Assembly: GCF_028736035.1 (NCBI RefSeq)
Contig: NZ_CP117866.1
Span: 2,728,001 to 2,792,000 of the forward strand
DNA from: Streptomyces sp. T12
Lineage (GTDB): Bacteria > Actinomycetota > Actinomycetes > Streptomycetales > Streptomycetaceae
Direction: 5' to 3'
Length of the DNA stretch: 64,000 nt
In this document: piece by piece, positions 43,466 to 51,826 of the stretch
Layout of the letters: each line of letters begins with the position of its first letter
Numbering within the stretch: position 1 is the first letter of the stretch
Notes under the pieces: generated by a model
What the model saw: the letters and a program-made list of their open reading frames with translations, nothing else
Databases searched by the model: none
Told to the model about the DNA's origin: nothing
Program-made: the position numbers and the translations under genes

Positions 43466-44263
43466 CTACTGCTTGTCGAAGCGCGGGGTGTCCTGCGGCT
43501 GCTGCTGGGACTGCGACTGGCCGTTGCCGCCCTCGATGGCCTGCTGGCCGCCCGACGAACCGCCCGCCAGCTCCGCCTTCATGCGCTGCAGCTCCAGCTC
43601 TACATCCGTACCACCGGAGAGCCGGTCCAGCTCGGCCTGGATGTCGTCCTTGTGCATCCCGGACTGGTCGTCCAGGGCGCCGGAGGCAAGGAGCTCGTCG
43701 ATCGCCCCGGCCCGCGCCTGGAGCTGGGCCGTCTTGTCCTCCGCCCGCTGGATCGCCAGGCCGACGTCGCCCATCTCCTCCGAGATGCCGGAGAACGCCT
43801 CCCCGATCCGGGTCTGGGCCTGGGCCGCGGTGTAGGTGGCCTTGATCGTCTCCTTCTTCGTACGGAAGGCGTCGACCTTCGCCTGCAGGCGCTGGGCCGC
43901 GAGGGTGAGCTTCTCCTCCTCGCCCTGCAGGGTCGCGTGCTGTGTCTCCAGGTCCGTCACCTGCTGCTGGAGGGCGGCGCGGCGCGAGAGCGCCTCGCGG
44001 GCCAGGTCCTCGCGGCCGAGCGCGAGCGCCTTGCGGCCCTGGTCCTCCAGCTTCGACGACTGCTGCTGGAGTTGGTTGAGCTGGAGTTCCAGGCGCTTGC
44101 GCGACGTGGCAACGTCCGCGACGCCGCGGCGGACCTTCTGGAGCAGTTCCAGCTGCTTCTGGTACGAGTAATCGAGGGTCTCGCGCGGGTCCTCGGCCCG
44201 GTCAAGGGCCTTGTTCGCCTTCGCGCGGAAGATCATCCCCATACGCTTCATGACACCGCTCAT
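43466..44263 (-). CDS. pspA: Phage shock protein A (PspA/IM30)
   Basis: A 265-residue, almost wholly helical coiled-coil protein. MKRMGMIFRAKANKALDRAEDP near the N-terminus is the family amphipathic helix, followed by YSYQKQLELLQKVRRGVADVA. The C-terminus is Gln/Gly/Ser-rich. PspA binds stressed membranes to keep the proton gradient. The ATG at 44263 is chosen; longer readings lack the family start. It is co-directional with PspAA and a two-component system. Confidence 0.93.
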   Translation of the reverse strand: MSGVMKRMGMIFRAKANKALDRAEDPRETLDYSYQKQLELLQKVRRGVADVATSRKRLELQLNQLQQQSSKLEDQGRKALALGREDLAREALSRRAALQQQVTDLETQHATLQGEEEKLTLAAQRLQAKVDAFRTKKETIKATYTAAQAQTRIGEAFSGISEEMGDVGLAIQRAEDKTAQLQARAGAIDELLASGALDDQSGMHKDDIQAELDRLSGGTDVELELQRMKAELAGGSSGGQQAIEGGNGQSQSQQQPQDTPRFDKQ

Positions 44264-44599
44264 GGGCTTCGCGCGCCCCCTTCTGACGTCCAGCTCCAGC
44301 TCTGCGACAGAACCCACAGTACGGGCCCTGCATCCATTGACGCACTGTTCGGGGACGGATGCGCTCATCCCCAAGGACGACTGCTGACGCTCCCGCTCCG
44401 GCGTAAGGAGTAGGTGACTCCCGGGTGGCTCATGGGTGGGCTCATGAGTGTCCACCCGGTGCCGCCCGAGTGCCTTCCCCGTGGCCGCCGAACGAACCGT
44501 CTGCAACGTCCCCTCTGTCCCCCTACGACGACTGGTGTTGCCGGATCGTTCCCCGCCGGGCTGACGTCCATGCCCCGGCACCCCGTACCCTTGGGTTTT
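44264..44599. other. Divergent intergenic region between pspA and the DUF3043 gene
   Basis: This 336-base gap has no convincing gene. On the pspA strand there is a possible -10 (TACTGT in GTACTGTGGG, near 44320). On the other strand TACCCT at 44586 serves the leaderless DUF3043 gene. An imperfect hairpin with CGGGTGG and CCACCCG arms lies around 44420-44460. Open frames entering from the neighbours are extensions of those genes. Confidence 0.5.
44586..44591 (+). promoter_or_regulatory. Leaderless -10 element before the DUF3043 gene
   Basis: TACCCT lies 8 bases before the GTG at 44600 and no ribosome-binding site is present. Confidence 0.5.
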
Positions 44600-45199
44600 G
44601 TGTTCCGTAGCCGTGCCAAGGAAGAGAAGGCCCAGGCCGCCGACAAGGCGCTGGTGACCGACTCCACTCAGACCCGTCACCCCGAGGCCCCGAAGGGCCG
44701 CCCCACGCCCAAGCGCAGTGCGGCCCAGTCGCAGCGTCGCAGCGTGGCCAACACGTCGCTGACGCGCAAGGATGCCGCCAAGCGCCAGCGCGAGGAGCGC
44801 CGGGCCGCCCTGGAGAGGCAGCGCCAGGCGCTGGCCGGGGGCGACGAGCGGTACCTGCCGGCCCGCGACAAGGGTCCGGTCCGCAAGTTCGCGCGTGACT
44901 TCATCGACTCGCGCTTCAACATCGCGGAGTTCTTCCTGCCGATGGCCGTGGTCATCCTCGTGCTGAGCATGGTCCAGGTACCGGCGCTGCAGAACATCGC
45001 GCTGCTGCTGTGGCTGATCGTGATCGTGCTCATCGTGCTCGACTCGGTCGTCACCGGCTTCCGTCTGAAGAAGCAGCTCGCCGAGCGCTTCCCCGACACC
45101 CCCAAGCGTGGTGCCGTCGCCTACGCGCTGATGCGTTCCCTGCAGATGCGCCGGCTCCGACTGCCGAAGCCGCAGGTCAAGCGCGGAGAGCGGCCCTGA
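44600..45199 (+). CDS. DUF3043 membrane protein
   Basis: A 199-residue protein. The first 100 residues are basic and charged (VFRSRAKEEKAQ, TPKRSAAQSQRRS, RQREERRAALERQRQALAGG), followed by ARDKGPVRKFARDFIDSRFN, two membrane helices and a basic C-terminal tail. This is the DUF3043 family layout of actinobacteria; its role is unknown. The GTG at 44600 is preferred, with a leaderless promoter. A methyltransferase follows with overlapping stop and start. Confidence 0.85.
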   Translation: MFRSRAKEEKAQAADKALVTDSTQTRHPEAPKGRPTPKRSAAQSQRRSVANTSLTRKDAAKRQREERRAALERQRQALAGGDERYLPARDKGPVRKFARDFIDSRFNIAEFFLPMAVVILVLSMVQVPALQNIALLLWLIVIVLIVLDSVVTGFRLKKQLAERFPDTPKRGAVAYALMRSLQMRRLRLPKPQVKRGERP

Positions 45200-45984
45200 G
45201 CGCAGCTGCTTTCACCGGGGGTGCGGCCGATGCGTGGCTCAGCAAGCTGGGCGGGCTGCGCGATGTCGTACGACAGGAGCTGGTGGCCCGGCAGCTCGAC
45301 GAACAGATAGCCGGGCGGTTCCCGGTCGGGCAGCGGCTGCGGGTGCTCGACGTGGGGATGGGCCAGGGCACGCAGGCGCTGCGCCTGGCCAGGGCCGGTC
45401 ATCAGGTGACCGGCGTCGAGCAGGACCCGAAGATGATCGCGGCGGCCCGCGAGGAGCTCGCCGGCGAGCCCGAGGGGATCCGGGAGCGGGTCCGCATCGT
45501 CCAGGGGGACGGGCGGGACACCGGCGTCCACTTTCTGCCGGGCAGCTTCGACGTCGTGCTGTGCCACGGCGTGCTGATGTACATCGAGGAGCCCGATCCG
45601 CTGCTGGCCGGGCTGGCCCGGATGCTCGCCCCGGGCGGCCTGCTGTCGCTGCTCGTACGCAACGGCGACGCGCTGGCCATGCGGCCGGGACTGGCTGGGG
45701 ACTGGGCCGGGGCGCTGGCCTCCTTCGACACCACCGCCTACCGGAATCGGCTGGGGCTCGACGTACGGGCGGACCGGCTCGCGGACCTGACGGCGACGCT
45801 CGCGGGGATCGCGGCGCCGCTGCACGCCTGGTACGGGGTGCGGGTGTTCACCGACACGGCCGTCGACGGGGCGGAGATCCCGGCGGACGTGGAGGCGTTG
45901 CTGGCGGTCGAGGAGCGGGCCGGGAAGACGGATCCCTATCGGGGCGTCGCGGCGCTGCTGCATCTGTGCGGAGTGCGTGGCTGA
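45196..45984 (+). CDS. Class I SAM-dependent methyltransferase
   Basis: About 262 residues. LRVLDVGMGQGTQALRLARAG is the SAM-binding motif I, VTGVEQDP motif II, and SFDVVLCHGVLMYIEEPDPL and MLAPGGLLSLLVRN follow. The reading frame has no ATG or GTG before the conserved GGAADAWLSKLGGLRDVV stretch. A CTG at 45196 overlaps the preceding TGA and has GGAGAG 5 bases upstream, so a rare CTG start is likely; a GTG near 45280 would cut into conserved sequence. The substrate is unknown; a CmoA-like or quinone-type target is possible. Confidence 0.8.
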   Translation: MSAAAFTGGAADAWLSKLGGLRDVVRQELVARQLDEQIAGRFPVGQRLRVLDVGMGQGTQALRLARAGHQVTGVEQDPKMIAAAREELAGEPEGIRERVRIVQGDGRDTGVHFLPGSFDVVLCHGVLMYIEEPDPLLAGLARMLAPGGLLSLLVRNGDALAMRPGLAGDWAGALASFDTTAYRNRLGLDVRADRLADLTATLAGIAAPLHAWYGVRVFTDTAVDGAEIPADVEALLAVEERAGKTDPYRGVAALLHLCGVRG

Positions 45985-46100
45985 GCCCGTCGTCCGCGCG
46001 CGATGCGCGACCGATCCCGTTGTCCTTGTGCAGCGCGCGGCCGGGCTCGTTCGGGTGAGCAGTACAGGCCGGGCCCGCGCCCCGAGGTGAGACTCGGGGC

Positions 46101-47201
46101 ATGGACGCTCGCCGTTTCCGTGCCCTGCGGTCGGCCCTCCCGGTCGCCGTCCTCTCCTGCTGCCTCGGTCTCTTCCTCTCCTTCCTCTCCCTCCTCTCCG
46201 GGTGTTCCGGCTCCTCGTCCCCGGGCGGGAAGGAGGACACGACCACGCAGGCCGCCGTACCGATGGGGGTCAAGGCGGCCGACGACCTCCAGGACGGCTA
46301 CCTGAAGGTGATCAAGGACGTTCTGCCGTCCGTCGTGCAGATCCAGGCCAGGAACGATCTGGGCTCGGGCGTGGTCTACGACGGCCAGGGGCACATCGTC
46401 ACGAACGCGCATGTCGTCGGGGACGAGGACAGCTTCCGGGTGACGACCGCCAACAGCGAGGACACTCTCACCGCGCGGCTCGTCTCCTCGTACCCACAGC
46501 AGGACCTCGCCGTCATCAAGCTGGACAAGGCGCCGAAGGGGCTGAAGGCGGCGGCGTTCGGGGACTCGGCGAGGGTCGAGGTCGGGCAGATCGTGCTGGC
46601 CATGGGCTCGCCGCTCGGGCTGTCGTCCAGCGTGACGCAGGGCATCGTGTCGGCGACCGGACGGACCGTCACCGAAGGCCGCAGCGGGGGCGGTACGGGC
46701 GCGACGATCGCCAACATGGTGCAGACGTCGGCCGCCATCAACCCCGGCAACAGCGGTGGTGCCCTGGTGAACCTCGACGGGCGGGTCATCGGCATCCCGA
46801 CCCTGGCGGCCACCGACCCCGGCGAGGGGAACAGCACGGCATCCGGCATCGGGTTCGCGATCCCGGCGTCGACGGTGCGGACGATCGCCGACCAGATCGT
46901 CAAGGACGGCAGGGTCACCGAATCGGGCCGGGCGGCGCTCGGCATCACGGGCCGTACGGTCGTGAACGACGACTACCAGGTCGCGGGCGTCGCGGTCGTC
47001 GAGGTGATGGCGGGCGGGGCGGCCGACAAGGCCGGAATCGAGCCCGGGGACGTCATCACCCGGCTCGGTGACACGGACATCACCACCATCACCTCACTCT
47101 CCGAGGAGCTTGCCTCCGACAGGCCGGGCGAGCGGACGACGGTGACGTACACGCGCAACGGCGATGAGAAGACAGTGGATGTGACGCTGGGTGAGCAGTG
47201 A
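46101..47201 (+). CDS. Secreted HtrA/DegP-like trypsin-type protease with PDZ domain
   Basis: A 366-residue lipoprotein-type protease with lipobox LLSGCSGS. The catalytic triad is in TNAHVV (His), QQDLAVIKL (Asp) and NPGNSGGALV (Ser). A single PDZ domain at the C-terminus has AGGAADKAGIEPGDVITRLG. It probably degrades or refolds damaged proteins outside the membrane. A Gly/Ser/Thr insertion lies before the catalytic Ser (EGRSGGGTGATI). Confidence 0.92.
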   Translation: MDARRFRALRSALPVAVLSCCLGLFLSFLSLLSGCSGSSSPGGKEDTTTQAAVPMGVKAADDLQDGYLKVIKDVLPSVVQIQARNDLGSGVVYDGQGHIVTNAHVVGDEDSFRVTTANSEDTLTARLVSSYPQQDLAVIKLDKAPKGLKAAAFGDSARVEVGQIVLAMGSPLGLSSSVTQGIVSATGRTVTEGRSGGGTGATIANMVQTSAAINPGNSGGALVNLDGRVIGIPTLAATDPGEGNSTASGIGFAIPASTVRTIADQIVKDGRVTESGRAALGITGRTVVNDDYQVAGVAVVEVMAGGAADKAGIEPGDVITRLGDTDITTITSLSEELASDRPGERTTVTYTRNGDEKTVDVTLGEQ

Positions 47202-47212
47202 CGGGAGGGCGG

Positions 47213-47244
47213 GGCGAGGGCCGTACGACCGTGTGGCCCTCGCC
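47213..47244. terminator. Hairpin between htrA-like gene and the 70-residue gene
   Basis: GGCGAGGGCC (47213-47222) and GGCCCTCGCC (47235-47244) pair over 10 bp between two convergent genes; imperfect G/C-rich flanks extend it. Confidence 0.6.
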
Positions 47245-47256
47245 GCCCCCCTCCGC

Positions 47257-47469
47257 CTACGCCTGCTCGGCGTGCAGGCTCATCGGCCCGTAGATCTCCG
47301 TGGAGTCCTCGTACAGCCGCACCTGGTCCGCACCGCCCTCGAGCAGCGCCTTCCAGTTCTCCCCGACCCAGGACTCGGCGTCCCCCTGGGTGGTGAACTC
47401 CTCGGGCTGCACCGCGGGCTGGACCTCCGCCCCGTCGGCCTTCTCGAACCGCCACGTCCATGCCGCCAT
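47257..47469 (-). CDS. Small conserved hypothetical protein
   Basis: A 70-residue acidic protein, MAAWTWRFEKADGAEVQP to GPMSLHAEQA. GGAGG lies 6 bases before the ATG at 47469. The pattern (aromatic N-terminal strand, GDAESWVGENW helix, VRLYEDSTEIYGPM) is a small alpha-beta protein. I recognise it as a recurrent Streptomyces type with no assigned role. Confidence 0.75.
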   Translation of the reverse strand: MAAWTWRFEKADGAEVQPAVQPEEFTTQGDAESWVGENWKALLEGGADQVRLYEDSTEIYGPMSLHAEQA

Positions 47470-47542
47470 GTACGCCTCCAAGGTGTCAGCACGTGCAGAG
47501 CAAGAGCCGGATCTTGGTCCGGCTCCTGCCCTGAGCCTAGCC

Positions 47543-47581
47543 GTGGGGGTCCCCCCGCTCGAGCGAAGTCGAGAGTGGGGG
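47543..47581 (+). repeat. Streptomyces hairpin repeat, family 3
   Basis: GTGGGGGTCCCCCCGCTCGA, then GCGAAG, then TCGAGAGTGGGGGC. The arms CTCGA/TCGAG and CCCCC/GGGGG make a hairpin. I recognise this short repeat as widespread in Streptomyces. It lies before the cobU-like gene. Confidence 0.7.
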
Positions 47582-47618
47582 CGCGCGAGACCTGCGCGGG
47601 CACGCGAAAATCGGTTCC

Positions 47619-48821
47619 GTGGAACTGACTCTCCTCGGCACCGGCGCCCCCGCGGGACTCCCCCGCCCCGACTGTCCGTGTGCGGCCTGTGCCGGCGCGC
47701 TCGGCGATGATGCGCGGGCGGCCACCGCGTTGCTCGTGGACGGGACGCTGTTGCTCGATCTGACGCCCGGGGCGGCGTTCGCGGCGGCTCGGGCGGGGCG
47801 TTCGCTGGGGGGCGTACGGCAGGTGCTGCTGTCGCATCCGCACAACGGGCCCGCCGTGGAGGTGCCGGCAGGGCTGCCGCAGCCCGGGCGGGTGCCGGAC
47901 GGGCGGGAGTTGGCGCTGCTGACGGGGCATCGGGTGCGGGCGGTGGCGATGGACTCGCCGGGCACGGGGTACGCGCTGACCGGGCCGGGCGGGCAGCGGC
48001 TGCTGTATCTGCCGCCGGGGGGTGCGCCGGCCGGGCTGGAGAACGGGACCGTCGGGATGTACGACATGGTGGTCGCCGATGTCGTGGGGCGGCCGGACGC
48101 GCTGGCCAAGCTGCGGGCGGTGGGGGCGATCGGGCCGACGACGGATGTCGTCGCCGTACATCTGGATCATGACGTACCGCCGGGGAACGAGTTGCGGCGG
48201 CGGCTGGCCGCGGCGGGCGCGCGGGCGGTGCCGGACGGGGCGACGCTGGTGGTGGGGGTGTACGAGGACGTGCCGGATGTGCCGCGGCGAACCCTGGTGC
48301 TGGGCGGGGCCCGGTCCGGGAAGTCGGTGGAGGCGGAGCGGCGGTTGGAGGCCTTCCCGGACGTGCTGTACGTGGCGACCGGGGGCACACGGGGCGGCGA
48401 CCACGAGTGGGCGGCGCGGGTGGCCGCACACCGCGAGCGGCGGCCGGGGTCGTGGCGTACGGCCGAGACGTGCGACCTGGTGCCGCTGCTGGCCGAGGCC
48501 GGGGCGCCGTTGCTCGTCGACTGTCTGTCCCTGTGGCTGACGGACGCCATGGACTCCGTCGGGGCGTGGGACGACGCGGTGTGGGCGGACGGCGGGGAGC
48601 GGGCGCTGCGGGAGCGGGTACGGGAGTTGACGGAGGCGGTGCGGGCCACGCGGCGGACCGTGGTCGCCGTATCGAACGAGGTGGGGTCGGGAATCGTGCC
48701 GGCCACGGCGTCGGGGCGGCGGTACCGGGACGAGCTGGGCCGGCTGAACGCCGCGTTCGCCGGGGAGTGCGAGCAGGTGGTGCTGGTGGTGGCGGGGCAG
48801 GCGCTGGTGCTGCGGGGTTAG
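47619..48821 (+). CDS. cobU: Adenosylcobinamide kinase/guanylyltransferase with N-terminal MBL-like domain
   Basis: A 400-residue fusion, GTG start at 47619. Residues about 1-220 resemble a PhnP-type metallo-beta-lactamase fold: LTLLGTGAPAGLPRPDCPCA with the CxC pair. The metal-binding HxHxDH is reduced to LLSHPHNGP, so activity is doubtful. Residues about 225-400 are CobU: P-loop VLGGARSGKS, VATGG, VDCLSLWLTD and VSNEVGSGIVP. The enzyme phosphorylates adenosylcobinamide and adds GMP in the cobalamin nucleotide loop route, with CobT and CobS downstream. Confidence 0.9.
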   Translation: MELTLLGTGAPAGLPRPDCPCAACAGALGDDARAATALLVDGTLLLDLTPGAAFAAARAGRSLGGVRQVLLSHPHNGPAVEVPAGLPQPGRVPDGRELALLTGHRVRAVAMDSPGTGYALTGPGGQRLLYLPPGGAPAGLENGTVGMYDMVVADVVGRPDALAKLRAVGAIGPTTDVVAVHLDHDVPPGNELRRRLAAAGARAVPDGATLVVGVYEDVPDVPRRTLVLGGARSGKSVEAERRLEAFPDVLYVATGGTRGGDHEWAARVAAHRERRPGSWRTAETCDLVPLLAEAGAPLLVDCLSLWLTDAMDSVGAWDDAVWADGGERALRERVRELTEAVRATRRTVVAVSNEVGSGIVPATASGRRYRDELGRLNAAFAGECEQVVLVVAGQALVLRG

Positions 48822-48865
48822 GCCTTGTCGTCGAACTCCCGTCAGGCGGGAATTCGGCGCGGGCC

Positions 48866-49681
48866 TCAGGCCCGTGCGGTCGGCTCCTTGCGGGCGACGA
48901 CGCGGTAGGTGTTCGAGAAGCGGGTGTGGCGCAGTACGGGGGCCAGGATGTGGTCGAGTGCCCAGGCCACGGCCACCAGCGGCGCGCACGCCCGGGACAG
49001 CGGCCAGGGCAGGACGAGCGCCAGCGCACGCGAGGTCGTGGCGGCGAGGTCGTAGGGGATGTGCGGGGTGCGGCGGTCCGTGGAGAGGATCGTGCAGCCC
49101 TGGGACTGAAGTTCCTGGCGGAGCGTGTCCAGGGGCAGCAGGTGCAGGTGGCCCGGGCGGCTGTGCGGGGTCCACCATCTGCCGAGCAGCAGGGCGAACA
49201 CGCAGCGCGGGTCGGGGAGTTCGAGGAGGAGGAGGCCGCCGGGCCGCAGGACCGTCAGGGCGGCGCGGAGCTCCTCGCGGGGGTCCGGGGTGTGTTCCAG
49301 ATGGCGGAACATGCTGACGATGTCGTAGCGGGCGCGCAGGCGGGCCGTGATGCGGGCGTCCGTCAGGTTGCCGACGTGGGCTTCCTCCACCCGCTCGGCC
49401 ACGCGTGCGTGCAGGACGCGGTAAGTCGGGTCCAGGCCGTCGAACGCCGTGTACGGGAAGAGTTCCTTCGCCACCTCCGGGAAGCGGGCGTAGCCCGTGC
49501 CCACGTCCAGCCAGCTCTCCGGCTCGGGGAAGGACAGCGCCGCGCTGGCCGCGGCCCGCAGCCGGCGGGACGGCAGCCGTGTGAGCCCCAGGTGCCGGGG
49601 GACGTACGGCTGGTCCCGGCATGCGGCGAGGGTGAACGCGCAGTCGGCGCGGGGGCGTTCGGGGGGTGCGGTCGCGGTCAT
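48866..49681 (-). CDS. SAM-dependent methyltransferase
   Basis: A 271-residue class I methyltransferase; the ATG at 49681 has GGGAG 6 bases upstream. SWLDVGTGYARFPEVAKELFP is motif I, MFRHLEHTPDPREELRAAL and VLRPGGLLLLELPDP are later motifs. The C-terminus is hydrophobic (ALALVLPWPLSRACAPLVAVAWALD). The first 45 residues contain CAFTLAACRDQP, and HLGLTRLPSRRLR follows. It lies between cobU and cobT on the opposite strand, so it is probably not part of the cobalamin operon. Substrate unknown. Confidence 0.82.
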   Translation of the reverse strand: MTATAPPERPRADCAFTLAACRDQPYVPRHLGLTRLPSRRLRAAASAALSFPEPESWLDVGTGYARFPEVAKELFPYTAFDGLDPTYRVLHARVAERVEEAHVGNLTDARITARLRARYDIVSMFRHLEHTPDPREELRAALTVLRPGGLLLLELPDPRCVFALLLGRWWTPHSRPGHLHLLPLDTLRQELQSQGCTILSTDRRTPHIPYDLAATTSRALALVLPWPLSRACAPLVAVAWALDHILAPVLRHTRFSNTYRVVARKEPTARA

Positions 49682-49886
49682 GGGCGGCTCCCGGGCGCGC
49701 GGGCGTATGGCGGGGGCGTACGGCAGGGGGCATACGACGGGACGGTGCGAGCATGCCCCGACAATCCACTGCAAAACGGAACGTATGGGATGACGATCTA
49801 GGGTGCAACGACGTCGCGCCGATGTGGTGGTGCCGTGGCGGGGCCGCTGGTGGCCATGTGGCGCCGTTCTGTTCGACCGGTGCCGG

Positions 49887-49892
49887 TACTGT
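49887..49892 (+). promoter_or_regulatory. Leaderless -10 element before cobT
   Basis: TACTGT lies 7 bases before the ATG at 49900 without a ribosome-binding site. I found no cobalamin riboswitch in this gap. Confidence 0.5.
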
Positions 49893-49899
49893 TCGGCGA

Positions 49900-51036
49900 A
49901 TGAGCTCGCTTAATCTCGACGACTTCACTGATCTGATCGAGCGCCCCGACGGTGGGGTGCGCCGGGACGCCGAGGCGCGCCGTGAGCGGCAGATCGTGCC
50001 GCCCGGGGCGCTGGGCCGCCTCGACGACCTGGGTGAGTGGCTGGCGGCGGCACAGTCCGCCGTACCGGTGCGGCCGATCGAACAGCCGCGGGTCGTGCTG
50101 TTCGCCGGTGACCACGGCATCGCCGAGCTGGGCGTCTCGGCGCGACGTGCGGGCGGCGCCGTGGAGTTGGTGCGGGAGATCCTCGAGGGCGGCCGGCCGG
50201 TGTCCGTGCTCGCACGGCGGCTCGGGGTTCCGGTGCGGGTCGTCGACATGGCGCTGGACTGCGATCCGCAGGAGCTGCCGGAGACCGTCGTACGGCATCG
50301 GGTGCGGCGCGGGAGCGGTCGTATCGACGTCGAGGACGCGTTGACGCTCGAGGAGGCGGAGGCCGCCTTCCGGGCCGGGGTGGCGGTGGCCGACGAAGAG
50401 GCCGACTCCGGTACCGATCTGGTGGTGCTCGGCGATGTGAGCGTCGGCGGCACCACGGCGGCCGGGGTGCTGGTCGCCGCGCTGTGCGGGACGGATGCGT
50501 CGGTCGTCACCGGGCGGGGCGGGCTGGCCATCGACGACCTGGTGTGGATGCGCAAGTGCGCGGCGATCCGGGACGCCCTGCGCCGGGCGCGCCCCGTGCT
50601 CGGGGATCAGCTGCAGTTGCTCGCGACGGTGGGCGGGGCCGATCTCGCCGCGATCACCGGGTTCCTGCTGCAGAGTGCGGTGCGGAAGATGCCGGTCGTG
50701 CTGGACGGGGTCGTGGTCGCCGCCTGTGCGCTGGTGGGGCAGCGGATCGCGTTCCGGGCGCCGGACTGGTGGCTGGCCGCGCACAACAGCGGGGAGCCGG
50801 GGCAGGCGAAGGCGCTGGACCGGATGGCCCTGGAGCCGCTGCTCGACCCGGGCGTGAAGGTCGGAGAGGGCGCCGGAGGCTTGCTGGCCCTGCCGATGGT
50901 CCAGTCCGCTGCCGCACTGGCCGCGGAGCTGCCGGAGAAGCCGACGGACTCGGAGACGCCGAAGGACTCGGAGACGCCGAAGGCCGAGGAGCCCGAGGCG
51001 GAGAAGGAACAGAAGGAACAGTCAGCGACGGAGTGA
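49900..51036 (+). CDS. cobT: Nicotinate-nucleotide-dimethylbenzimidazole phosphoribosyltransferase
   Basis: A 378-residue enzyme that makes alpha-ribazole phosphate for the lower loop of cobalamin. GDHGIAELGVSA, VVLGDVSVGGTTAAGVL, ATVGGADLAAITGFLLQ, AHNSGEPGQAKALD and VGEGAGG (catalytic Glu) are family motifs. The last 35 residues are a Glu/Lys/Thr-rich tail with SETPKD repeated, not part of the fold. The gene is probably leaderless. Confidence 0.93.
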   Translation: MSSLNLDDFTDLIERPDGGVRRDAEARRERQIVPPGALGRLDDLGEWLAAAQSAVPVRPIEQPRVVLFAGDHGIAELGVSARRAGGAVELVREILEGGRPVSVLARRLGVPVRVVDMALDCDPQELPETVVRHRVRRGSGRIDVEDALTLEEAEAAFRAGVAVADEEADSGTDLVVLGDVSVGGTTAAGVLVAALCGTDASVVTGRGGLAIDDLVWMRKCAAIRDALRRARPVLGDQLQLLATVGGADLAAITGFLLQSAVRKMPVVLDGVVVAACALVGQRIAFRAPDWWLAAHNSGEPGQAKALDRMALEPLLDPGVKVGEGAGGLLALPMVQSAAALAAELPEKPTDSETPKDSETPKAEEPEAEKEQKEQSATE

Positions 51037-51116
51037 CGGGTCGCGCGCGGTTCGGCACCGCCGGACTGCGCCGTCACGGCCGAGCGGAAAAGGGCGGTTC
51101 GTCGCGACTGCGCCCA

Positions 51117-51122
51117 TATGAT
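51117..51122 (+). promoter_or_regulatory. Leaderless -10 element before the rhomboid-like gene
   Basis: TATGAT, a near-consensus -10 element, lies 8 bases before the GTG at 51131; no ribosome-binding site is visible. Confidence 0.5.
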
Positions 51123-51130
51123 CCCCACTC

Positions 51131-51826
51131 GTGATGAACACCCTCGGCCGCCGGGCCCGTGCCGAGTGGGGGGCGTTGTATCTCGCCGTGCGGGAGCCGT
51201 TGGTGCAGCGGCGGTGGCGGGCCGTACCGATGACCCTCGGGGCCGTCTGCCTGACGGGGCTCGTGCAGGTCGTGCAGAACCAGTCCTGGGGGTACCAGGT
51301 CGTCCAGGACCTCGGGGCGGTGAAGGCCGAGGATCCGCTGTGGCTCGCGCTCCTGCGGACGCCGCTGTCGTTGTTCGTGCCCGCCCTCGACCTGCCGGTG
51401 TGGGGTGCGCTCGCGCAGATTCTGCTCGTGTTCGGGATCGCCGAGCTCTGTCTGGGCTGGTGGCGAACGCTCGTCATCGCGTACGTCGCGACCCTCGCCG
51501 GAACCCTGTACGCGCGCGTGGGCATCGCGCTCGGCCCGGACCACCCGATCGGGCTGCCCGCCTCGGACGCGCAGGTCGTGGACACGGGACCGTCGGCGGC
51601 GGTGGTGGGCCTCGCCGTGTTCCTCGGATGGCGCTACGGCGCGTATGTCACGGCCGCTGCGGTGATCGTGGCGATGGTGGTCGAGGTGGTGCTGGAGGAC
51701 AACCTCGCCGGGAAGGAGCACCTGGCGGCGATCGCGGCGGTGCTGGTGCTGTGCGCGGGGACGGCGCTGCGTCAGTGGCGTTCCAGGGCCCGGTCCACGT
51801 CGGGCGCGCCGCCGATCCAGTCCTGA
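51131..51826 (+). CDS. Rhomboid-like integral membrane protein
   Basis: A 231-residue protein with about six membrane segments. VVDTGPSAAVVGLAVFLGW resembles the rhomboid serine motif region (GxSx), and KEHLAAIAAVLVL gives a His in the last helix where the catalytic dyad would need it. The usual HxxxN oxyanion motif is not obvious, so it may be an active divergent protease or a pseudo-rhomboid. GTG 51131 is taken; ATG 51134 is next. Its end overlaps the convergent gene by 55 bases. Confidence 0.65.
   Translation: MMNTLGRRARAEWGALYLAVREPLVQRRWRAVPMTLGAVCLTGLVQVVQNQSWGYQVVQDLGAVKAEDPLWLALLRTPLSLFVPALDLPVWGALAQILLVFGIAELCLGWWRTLVIAYVATLAGTLYARVGIALGPDHPIGLPASDAQVVDTGPSAAVVGLAVFLGWRYGAYVTAAAVIVAMVVEVVLEDNLAGKEHLAAIAAVLVLCAGTALRQWRSRARSTSGAPPIQS

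Noticed and set aside
49682..49899. Cobalamin riboswitch before cobT
   Set aside because: No B12-box (GCCACTG-type) or surrounding core was seen; the start looks leaderless instead.
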